This document shows positions 1 through 4,757 of a DNA stretch of 5,736 bases, piece by piece (the stretch's first letter is position 1; every line of letters begins with the position of its first letter). Where the stretch lies: contig JAFAEH010000157.1 of the NCBI GenBank assembly GCA_023424135.1, forward strand, positions 1 through 5,736, written 5' to 3'. The translations under genes and the position numbers were made by a program. The notes below the pieces were generated by a model, which saw only the letters and a program-made list of their open reading frames with translations, had not been told where the DNA came from and made no database searches. Source of the stretch: Actinomycetes bacterium (GTDB lineage: Bacteria > Actinomycetota > Actinomycetes > Actinomycetales > Cellulomonadaceae).

Positions 1-629
1 ACCTGCCCGAGCGGTGCGGACCTGGCCGGTGCCGCCGTGCAGTGCCAGGACGGCGACACCATCGTGATGCCCATGTGGATGCGCCAACGCGCCACCCCCA
101 CCAGCCCCTGGGGACCCTGGGACGACATCGACCCCGGCGGCTGCGGCGTCGACCTGCTGCCCGTCATGACCGAAGAAGACCTGCGCCGCCTGCCCATCCC
201 CGCACCCGTGCTGAACGTGCAGCCCTCACGCACCTGGGTCCTGGTCAACATCGAGACCATCGTCTACACCGACCCCACACCCCTGACCCTGCGCACCGAC
301 CTGCTCGGCCACGGCGTCGACGTCGACTCACACCCGTGTCCGGGACCTACGACTTCGGCGACGGACACCACCTCACCACCGACCAACCAGGCCACCCCCA
401 CCCCGAGCACGACGTGTACCACCGCTACGAGAACACCACCACCGCCACCACCATCACCCTGACCGCCCACTGGACCGGCCGCTACCGCATCGACGGCTCA
501 CCGGCCTGGCGCACCATCCCCGGCCACGCCGAGACCACCACCACCTCCCACCAGTTCTCCGTCGAAGAACGCACCAGCCGCCTCGTCACCGCCCCCTGCA
601 CCGCCGTGCCCACACCCCCCGACTGCTGA
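1..629 (+). pseudogene. PKD-domain-like, probably exported protein, 5'-truncated by the window and frameshifted
   Basis: The reading frame is open from base 1 (TCPSGADLAGAAVQCQDGD...), so the true start lies upstream. In frame 1 the protein runs through VLVNIETIVYTDPTPLTLRT and GVDVD to about base 327. The sensible continuation is then in frame 3: TPVSGTYDFGDG, YHRYENTTTATTITLTAHW, and a C-terminal tail ending at the TGA at 627-629. The YDFGDG core followed by a Thr-rich beta-strand stretch is the hallmark of a PKD (polycystic kidney disease) fold, common in secreted actinobacterial proteins. Joining the frames needs one base restored near 327; without it frame 1 stops at 460-462. Cysteines before the PKD part and one near the C-terminus could form disulfides, which fits export, although no signal peptide is visible because the N-terminus is outside. 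The role is unknown. The break may be a true pseudogene or a sequencing error. Confidence is good for the frameshift and moderate for the PKD assignment. Confidence 0.72.
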
Positions 630-633
630 CACC

Positions 634-652
634 CCGGTCCCACCGGCCGGTG
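634..652. other. Overlapping inverted repeats in the gap before the DUF624 gene
   Basis: Two mutually exclusive dyads overlap here. CCGGT-CCC-ACCGG (634-646) is a 5-bp stem with a 3-nt loop. CACCGGCCGGTG (641-652) is a perfect 12-bp palindrome. They lie 5 bases after the stop of the upstream PKD gene and 11 bases before the GGGAGA ribosome binding site of the next gene. A hairpin terminator lacking a T-run, or an operator, are both possible. The sequence alone does not decide. Confidence 0.4.
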
Positions 653-677
653 CCGTGCAACCTGGGAGAATCGGCGC

Positions 678-1313
678 GTGGAAGGGTTCGGATGGGCCGA
701 CAAGGTCATGCGGTGGCTGCGCGTCCTGGTGCACCTCGTGGCCACGCACGTGCTGATGGTCGTCGGGACGCTGGCGGGCGGGGTCGTGCTGGGCACGCTC
801 CCGGCGCTCGACGCCGGCGGTCGGCTGCTCGCACGGATCACCGAGGGTGAACCGTCGGAGCACCTCTGGCACGACTTCTGGCGCGCGTGGCGCGACGGGT
901 TCCGGCGTGCGAACGTCATCGGGGCCCCGCTGTGGGGTGTCGCCGCGCTGCTGCTGCTCGACACCTGGGTGGTGTCCGCCGCGACCGGCTCCACACGCGC
1001 GGCACTCGGCATCGGCCTCGCCGTGGCGACCGCGTGGTTCACGGTCGTCGTGGCCCACGTCGCCCCCGTGCTGCGTCGCTACGACGACCCGCCGGGCGCG
1101 ACGTGGCGCTTCCTCGCGCTGGCCCCCGCACTGTCGCCGGGCACCGCGCTGGGTGTCGTGGCGGTCGCCGTGGTGTGGGGGCTGACGGTCACCGTCGCCC
1201 CCGTGCTGGTCCCGCTGGTCGGCGTCACCGTGCCGCTGCTCGCATCGGGGTGGCTGGTCGACGTCCGCCTGGACCGGATCGACGCCGCCGCCGCGCAGGA
1301 CCAGCCCGGCTGA
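678..1313 (+). CDS. DUF624 (YesL-like) integral membrane protein
   Basis: This is a 211-residue hydrophobic protein with about five predicted membrane helices: roughly residues 15-40, 80-100, 106-130, 146-169 and 170-193. The amphipathic stretch at 62-80 (HLWHDFWRAWRDGFRRANV), leading straight into helix 2, resembles the conserved F-x-RAF-x-x-NFR-x-A region of DUF624/YesL proteins, and the total length is typical of that family. Family members often sit in carbohydrate-utilisation operons beside ABC sugar transporters and are thought to assist them, but no biochemical activity is established. The GTG start at 678 is chosen because GGGAGA (664-669) lies 8 nt upstream; an in-frame ATG at 708 would cut off the start of the first helix region. 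The gene is convergent with a LacI-family regulator. No transporter gene is visible in the window, so its partner cannot be named. Confidence 0.75.
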   Translation: MEGFGWADKVMRWLRVLVHLVATHVLMVVGTLAGGVVLGTLPALDAGGRLLARITEGEPSEHLWHDFWRAWRDGFRRANVIGAPLWGVAALLLLDTWVVSAATGSTRAALGIGLAVATAWFTVVVAHVAPVLRRYDDPPGATWRFLALAPALSPGTALGVVAVAVVWGLTVTVAPVLVPLVGVTVPLLASGWLVDVRLDRIDAAAAQDQPG

Positions 1314-1327
1314 CACCACGCCCGACC

Positions 1328-1370
1328 GTCAGGCAGGCCGGAGCGCCAGGCGGGTCGGAGCGTCAGGCGG
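1328..1370. repeat. Degenerate 17-bp tandem repeat between convergent genes
   Basis: Unit 1 (1328-1344, GTCAGGCAGGCCGGAGC) and unit 2 (1345-1361, GCCAGGCGGGTCGGAGC) match at 14 of 17 bases. A partial third unit, GTCAGGCGG, covers 1362-1370. The array fills most of the 49-bp gap between DUF624 and lacI and supplies the lacI stop codon (TCA at 1363-1365 on this strand). No obvious hairpin terminator serves either convergent gene in the gap. Confidence 0.6.
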
Positions 1371-2409
1371 ACGCCTTCTCGCCGCGCGTCGACTCCCGCG
1401 CCACCACGGAGAAGTCCGCGACGACCTGCTGGAACGCCCGGTCCGTACCGGGGTCCTCGATGCGGGCGAGCAGCAGGTCGACGGCGGTGGCCGCGATCTG
1501 CTCGCGCCCGGGGTGCACGGTCGAGAGCGTGGGCGCCGAGTAGGCGGTCTCCTCGATGTCGTCGAACCCGATGACCGCGATCTGCCCGGGCACGTCGATG
1601 CGACGCAGGTGCAGCGTGTGCAGCGCGCCGAGCGCGAGCGCGTCGTTGAGGCCGAACACCGCGTCGATGCCGAGGTCGGCGTCGAGCAGCCGCGCCATCG
1701 TCTCGGCACCGGTCGCGCGGTGCCACAGCCCCGCCTCGCCGACCAGTGCCGGGTCGTACGGGACACCGTTGTCGGCCAGCGCGGCGGCGTACCCCTGGAC
1801 GCGCAGCGCGGCCGAGCCCACGCTCTCCCCCGCGTGCGCACCGACCACGGCGATCCGGCGACGTCCGAGGTCAAGCAGGTGCTGCGTCGCGGCCCGCGCC
1901 GCCTCCACGTTGCTCATGGTCACGTGGTCGGCCGGGCCACCGAAGATGCGTTCGCCGAGCAGCACCATCGGGTAGCCGATGCCGTCGAGCTCGCGCACGT
2001 CGTCCGGGCCGAGCGCCAAGGGGGAGTAGATGAGCCCGTCGGTGAACTGGCGCCGCTGACCGCGCAGCACCTCGAGCTCGCGCTCACGCACCGCGCCGGT
2101 CTGCTCGATGAGGACCGTGAGCCCACGCTCCTCGGCGGCGCGGATGACGGAGTCGGCGAGCTCGGCGAAGTACGGCAGGGACAGCTCGGGAACCGCGAGG
2201 CCGACGAGCCCGGTGCGCCCGCGGCGCAAGTTCCGCGCGGTGACGTTGACCTGGTAACCCAGCTCGGCGATGGCCTGCTCGACCTTGGCACGGGTCGCGT
2301 CCCGGATGTACGGGTAGCCGTTGACGACGTTGGACACGGTCTTGATGGACACGCCGGCACGCGCCGCGACCTCGTGCATCGTCACCGCGCCGTTGCGTCG
2401 TCCGTTCAC
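1363..2409 (-). CDS. LacI-family transcriptional repressor
   Basis: This is a 348-residue protein of normal LacI/GalR length that binds an operator as a dimer and releases it on sugar binding. The N-terminal helix-turn-helix is at residues 9-31 (VTMHEVAARAGVSIKTVSNV then VNG). The hinge helix follows at about 55-66 (NVTARNLRRGRT). The periplasmic-binding-protein-like sensor domain spans about 67-338, with recognisable landmarks DGLIYSPL, VFGLNDALALGAL, VIGFDDIEET and APTLSTVHPG. The ligand cannot be deduced. The GTG at 2407-2409 is chosen because it has a purine-rich Shine-Dalgarno (GAGGG, 6 nt away, preceded by AAGGAC) and gives the usual 8 residues before the HTH. An in-frame ATG at 2503-2505 would add 32 Arg-rich residues and lacks a Shine-Dalgarno. 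An operator-like dyad at 2531-2544 suggests autoregulation. The gene is convergent with the DUF624 gene; both families are common in sugar-use loci, but a functional link here is inference. Confidence 0.93.
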   Translation of the reverse strand: MNGRRNGAVTMHEVAARAGVSIKTVSNVVNGYPYIRDATRAKVEQAIAELGYQVNVTARNLRRGRTGLVGLAVPELSLPYFAELADSVIRAAEERGLTVLIEQTGAVRERELEVLRGQRRQFTDGLIYSPLALGPDDVRELDGIGYPMVLLGERIFGGPADHVTMSNVEAARAATQHLLDLGRRRIAVVGAHAGESVGSAALRVQGYAAALADNGVPYDPALVGEAGLWHRATGAETMARLLDADLGIDAVFGLNDALALGALHTLHLRRIDVPGQIAVIGFDDIEETAYSAPTLSTVHPGREQIAATAVDLLLARIEDPGTDRAFQQVVADFSVVARESTRGEKASA

Positions 2410-2415
2410 CCTGCG

Positions 2416-2426
2416 CCCTCGTCCTT
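2416..2426 (-). promoter_or_regulatory. Ribosome binding site supporting the GTG start of the LacI regulator
   Basis: On the minus strand the sequence reads AAGGACGAGGG, with GAGGG ending 6 nt before the GTG at 2409. This favours the 348-residue form over the longer ATG-initiated reading from 2505, which has no comparable site. Confidence 0.6.
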
Positions 2427-2530
2427 CGCGGTTCGTCGCGCCCGTGCGTCGTTGCTCGTCGCGCCGGACCCGTGGTCGCGATCGGCCCGTACGGCCGTCG
2501 ACCATGCCCAGCGTGGCAGACGCCGCAAGC

Positions 2531-2544
2531 CTACATCGTTGTAG
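2531..2544. promoter_or_regulatory. Putative LacI-type operator
   Basis: CTACATCGTTGTAG is a 14-bp dyad, symmetric at 12 of 14 positions, centred on CG. An even-length palindrome with a central CG is the characteristic operator form of LacI/GalR proteins. It lies about 120 bp upstream of the chosen lacI start and downstream of the bS22 terminator, so it is in the only place a lacI promoter could be. A TAnnnT-type -10 candidate (TAGGCT on the minus strand) begins within it. No convincing -35 was found. Autoregulation is inferred. Confidence 0.5.
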
Positions 2545-2583
2545 ACGGCCGGGACGACCGCGCGCCCGCCCCCGGACGCACGT

Positions 2584-2609
2584 CGGGCCCGGTCGTACGA
2601 CCGGGCCCG
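2584..2609 (-). terminator. 26-bp perfect palindrome, likely terminator of the bS22 gene
   Basis: The sequence from 2584 to 2609 is its own reverse complement (left arm CGGGCCCGGTCGT, centre GTAC). As RNA it would form an 11-bp or longer GC-rich stem with a tiny loop. It begins about 34 nt past the bS22 stop codon. No T-run follows, which is usual for actinobacterial hairpin terminators. It would also insulate the lacI promoter region from upstream transcription. Confidence 0.65.
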
Positions 2610-2643
2610 GGGTGCACTGCGCGCCGACGGTGCGGCGCGGAGC

Positions 2644-2742
2644 TCACTTCTTGTTGCGGCGCTGGTGGCGCGTCTTGCGCAGCAGCTTGCGGTGCTTCTT
2701 CTTCGCCATGCGCTTGCGACGCTTCTTGATGACGGAGCCCAT
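2644..2742 (-). CDS. Small ribosomal subunit protein bS22 (AURKAIP1/COX24 family)
   Basis: This is a 32-residue, extremely basic protein: MGSVIKKRRKRMAKKKHRKL followed by LRKTRHQRRNKK. It matches the conserved actinobacterial short protein long annotated as AURKAIP1/COX24-domain protein and since identified structurally as ribosomal protein bS22 of the mycobacterial 30S subunit. About half of the residues are Lys or Arg, as expected for an rRNA-buried peptide. The ATG at 2740-2742 follows AGGA (2747-2750 on the plus strand) with a short 4-nt spacing. It lies 172 bp downstream of an excisionase-type HTH gene on the same strand, the same order as Rv0500A-Rv0500B in M. tuberculosis. A large palindrome just downstream probably ends the transcript. 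Its small size makes it easy for automated gene callers to miss. Confidence 0.92.
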   Translation of the reverse strand: MGSVIKKRRKRMAKKKHRKLLRKTRHQRRNKK

Positions 2743-2843
2743 ACGGTCCTCACTCGTGTCCGGTCACGACCCTGCGGCCGTGAGGTTGGTCGATCGACGC
2801 GCGCTACGCGTGATCGCCCACGCACGCAGAAGTCCGGGAGCCC

Positions 2844-2849
2844 ACCTTA
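2844..2849 (-). promoter_or_regulatory. Candidate -10 element for the bS22 gene
   Basis: On the minus strand TAAGGT fits the actinobacterial TAnnnT -10 pattern and lies about 100 nt upstream of the bS22 start, inside the 172-bp gap after the HTH gene. No clear -35 hexamer stands at the usual 16-18 bp spacing, so this is weak. Cotranscription with the HTH gene is equally possible. Confidence 0.25.
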
Positions 2850-2914
2850 CGCGATCGGGCACCGCCACCGCGAACGGCGGGGCAGGCCGCCGACGACAGC
2901 GCGTGCAGCCCGCG

Positions 2915-3151
2915 TCAGGACGAGCGGCGATGCTCGTCGACGACGCCCGGCTCGACGGTGCGCGACGAACGCAGGTAGGCGTCGAGCGCGTCCTGCGGGA
3001 CACGGAACGACCGCCCGACCCGCACCGCCGGCAGCTCGCCCGCGTGCACCAGACGGTAGACGGTCATCCGCGAGACCCGCATGAGGTCAGCGACCTCGAC
3101 GACCGTGAGGAACCGCACGCGACCCCGCGGCCCGCCCTGCTCCTCGGTCAT
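2915..3151 (-). CDS. Excisionase-type (MerR-like HTH_17) DNA-binding protein, Rv0500A-like
   Basis: This is a 78-residue protein with a single winged helix-turn-helix at about residues 13-60: RFLTVVEVADLMRVSRMTVY, then RLVHAGELPAVRVGRSFRV and the helix PQDALDAYL. This is the pattern of the excisionase-family/HTH_17 domain, and it closely follows the small actinobacterial regulator typified by Rv0500A of M. tuberculosis; BldC of Streptomyces is a better studied relative of similar size. Despite the family name there is no integrase or attachment site nearby, so this is most likely a chromosomal regulator and not a phage gene. The ATG at 3149-3151 has a perfect AGGAGG Shine-Dalgarno (3158-3163) 6 nt upstream. 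A -10-like TACTGT (3221-3226, minus strand) is a possible promoter. The next gene on the same strand is bS22, a conserved pairing. Targets are unknown. Confidence 0.88.
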   Translation of the reverse strand: MTEEQGGPRGRVRFLTVVEVADLMRVSRMTVYRLVHAGELPAVRVGRSFRVPQDALDAYLRSSRTVEPGVVDEHRRSS

Positions 3152-3280
3152 GTCCGGCCTCCTGTGCTGACCGGGCCACGCCCCGGCGGTCGAGCGCCCG
3201 ACGTCCGGGTGCGGACCCCAACAGTAGTGGCGCGTGTGACAGGTGGGGAAGGGGAGACACCCGCCCGGCCCACCCGTGCG

Positions 3281-3315
3281 ACCCGTGACCCGTGACCCGT
3301 GACCCGTGACCCGTG
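3281..3315. repeat. Heptamer tandem repeat, five perfect copies of ACCCGTG
   Basis: Five exact copies of ACCCGTG (GTCACGG-type on the other strand) run from 3281 to 3315, with a diverged copy (ACCCGTGCG) at 3272-3280 and a trailing AC at 3316-3317. The array ends 3 bp short of the acuC stop codon and fills the acuC side of the 167-bp gap before the HTH gene. The unit length is not a multiple of three. It may be a slippage-prone microsatellite or a protein-binding array; nothing shows which. Confidence 0.85.
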
Positions 3316-3318
3316 ACG

Positions 3319-4551
3319 TCAGTCGTAGTCGGGATCCAGGCCCAGGCGCGGGAACGCCGCCGTCCGCGTCGCGCGGATCGCCCGGTCCACGTCGTCGGCC
3401 GGGTCGTAGCCCGCCGACCACGGCCTGAACCACGCGCTCTCGTGGTCCGTCATCACCGGCACCGCGTCGCGACCGTAGCGCTGGCGCACGACGTCCAGCC
3501 AGACCTGCGGCACCGGGGTCGCCGGGTCCACCGGGTGGTGCGAGGCGACGCCCACCAGGTGCGACCAGCACCGCGGGACCACGTCGAGGATCGCGTAGCC
3601 GCCGCCGCCGAGCGCCACCCAGCGCCCCTCGCAGACCTCGTGCGCCACGTCGTGCAGCCGCTGCATCGCCACGCGCTGCCCGTCGACCGAGACCCGCAGC
3701 GTCGCGAGCGGGTCCATGCGGTGCGTGTCGCAGCCGTGCTGCGTGACCAGCACGTCGGGCGCGAACTCGCGCAGGACGGCCGGGACGACCGCGTCGATCG
3801 CACGCAGCCAGCCGGCGTCGTCGGTGTGCGAGGGCAGCGCGACGTTGACCGCCGTCCCGTCGGCGCGCGGCCCGCCCGTCTCGGTCGCGTACCCCGTGCC
3901 CGGGAACAGCGCGTGCCCCGTCTCGTGCACCGACACCGTCAGCACGCGCGGGTCGTCCCAGAACACGGCCTGCACACCGTCGCCGTGGTGCGCGTCGACG
4001 TCGACGTACGCGACCCGACGGGCGCCGGCCTCCAGCACCTGGCGGATCGCGACCGCCGCGTCGTTGTACACGCAGAAGCCCGACGCCGCGCCCGGCATCG
4101 CGTGGTGCAGCCCTCCCCCGACGTTGACCGCGTGCTGCACGTCGCCCCGCCACACCGCGAGCGCGGCGTCGACCGTGCCCTGCACGACGCGCGCGGCGGC
4201 CTCGTGCATCTGCGGGAACACCGGGTCGTCGCGCGTCCCGAGCCCGCGCGCGACGTCGAGCACACCCCGCTCGGCCGCCGCGTGCACGGCCGCGACGTAC
4301 TCCACGTCGTGCACGGTCGTCAGCAGCGCGTCGCTCGCCGGCTGCGCCCCGACGACCTCGACACCCGGCGCGTCGAGCAGACCGAGCTGCGCGGCCAGCG
4401 CGATCGTCAGGTCGATCCGGTCCGACGTCATGGGGTGCCCGAACCCGAAGTCGTACGCCAGCAGCTCGGTCGACCACACGACGCGCAGGGTCGGGCGGTC
4501 ACCCCCGGCGGCAGCCCCGCCGACGACGGAGGGGACGACGACGGGGGTCAT
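3319..4551 (-). CDS. acuC: AcuC-type zinc-dependent protein deacetylase (class I histone-deacetylase fold)
   Basis: This is a 410-residue cytoplasmic enzyme of the arginase/deacetylase superfamily that hydrolyses acetyl-lysine; AcuC of Bacillus subtilis reactivates acetyl-CoA synthetase in this way. The complete catalytic set is visible. Paired His are at 149-150 in GGGLHHAMPGAASGFCVYND. Zinc ligands Asp186 and His188 lie in VDVDAHHGDGV (184-194), and the third ligand, Asp275, in TQHGCDTHRMDPLATL. The transition-state Tyr319 is in LGGGGY. The LFPGTG loop is also present. The length is that of the AcuC family. The ATG at 4549-4551 is chosen because it has GGTGAG just upstream and starts shortly before the conserved N-terminal VVWSTELLAYDFGFGHPMTS; an in-frame ATG at 4737 would add 62 low-complexity residues running through the divergent promoter region. 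It is divergent from trkH. Nested inverted repeats lie directly before the start and a heptamer array follows the stop. No acetyl-CoA synthetase gene is in the window, so the substrate is inferred from the family. Confidence 0.92.
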   Translation of the reverse strand: MTPVVVPSVVGGAAAGGDRPTLRVVWSTELLAYDFGFGHPMTSDRIDLTIALAAQLGLLDAPGVEVVGAQPASDALLTTVHDVEYVAAVHAAAERGVLDVARGLGTRDDPVFPQMHEAAARVVQGTVDAALAVWRGDVQHAVNVGGGLHHAMPGAASGFCVYNDAAVAIRQVLEAGARRVAYVDVDAHHGDGVQAVFWDDPRVLTVSVHETGHALFPGTGYATETGGPRADGTAVNVALPSHTDDAGWLRAIDAVVPAVLREFAPDVLVTQHGCDTHRMDPLATLRVSVDGQRVAMQRLHDVAHEVCEGRWVALGGGGYAILDVVPRCWSHLVGVASHHPVDPATPVPQVWLDVVRQRYGRDAVPVMTDHESAWFRPWSAGYDPADDVDRAIRATRTAAFPRLGLDPDYD

Positions 4552-4560
4552 GTGCTCACC

Positions 4561-4607
4561 GTCCCACCGGGACGCGGGACGTGTCGACCTGTCGGCGCAC
4601 ACGTCCC
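4561..4607 (-). promoter_or_regulatory. Nested inverted repeats in the acuC upstream or leader region
   Basis: A perfect 9-bp inverted repeat, GGGACGTGT (4576-4584) and ACACGTCCC (4599-4607), has a 14-nt spacer that itself contains CGAC-CT-GTCG. Next to it, nearer acuC, GTCCC-ACC-GGGAC (4561-4573) forms a second dyad ending 9 nt before the acuC ATG. The shared GGGAC/GTCCC arms could pair in alternative ways. A bipartite repressor site or an RNA switch in the leader are both possible; no promoter hexamers were recognised. Confidence 0.5.
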
Positions 4608-4700
4608 CCGCCTGCGTCGCCGCACCGCGCACCCCGGACCTGCGAGGACGACCCGCTCCGTGCGGCGAGCCCGGGCGGGTGGCGCGCCGGGGCGTGCAGG

Positions 4701-4747
4701 GCCGTGGCGCGTGCCAGAGTGTGCCTGACGAGTGCACGGGCCACGGC
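4701..4747 (+). promoter_or_regulatory. Long imperfect inverted repeat abutting the trkH ribosome binding site
   Basis: The left arm GCCGTGGCGCGTGC (4701-4714) and right arm GCACGGGCCACGGC (4734-4747) are reverse complements at 13 of 14 positions, with a 19-nt loop between. The right arm ends directly before the GGGAGGT Shine-Dalgarno (4748-4754) of trkH. It could be an operator for trkH or an RNA hairpin in its leader that affects ribosome access. It is too short to be a c-di-AMP (ydaO) riboswitch. Confidence 0.5.
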
Positions 4748-4757
4748 GGGAGGTGGG

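Noticed and set aside
316..336. Programmed -1 ribosomal frameshift
   Set aside because: No slippery heptamer and no evident downstream stimulatory structure; a base deletion is simpler.
498..1319. Minus-strand open frame antisense to the DUF624 gene
   Set aside because: It is low-complexity and spans two unrelated genes. The plus strand shows a coherent membrane protein with a ribosome binding site.
1513..2544. Long plus-strand open frame antisense to lacI
   Set aside because: The translation is His/Arg/Val-rich with no domain and is explained by GC-rich codon structure of lacI.
2915..3151. Phage or integrative-element excisionase
   Set aside because: The family name suggests it, but there is no integrase, tRNA or attachment repeat, and the neighbour is a ribosomal protein gene.
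3272..3317. CRISPR array
   Set aside because: The 7-bp units are contiguous with no spacers, and no cas genes are present.
2915..4477. A 520-residue minus-strand open frame that ends in the HTH protein
   Set aside because: The part above 3151 is an Arg/Ala-rich out-of-frame reading of acuC. The AGGAGG site and ATG at 3151 define the true 78-residue gene, so this is not a fusion protein.
4681..4688. GGCGCGCC palindrome
   Set aside because: An 8-bp GC-only palindrome is expected by chance in DNA this rich in GC.
3313..4728. Long plus-strand open frame antisense to acuC
   Set aside because: It is an Arg/His/Val-rich shadow with no recognisable motif; the opposite strand has the complete deacetylase active site.
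4552..4737. N-terminal extension of AcuC starting at the ATG at 4737
   Set aside because: It would be low-complexity, lies outside family length, and reads through the two inverted repeats and the trkH upstream region. The ATG at 4551 has a better site.
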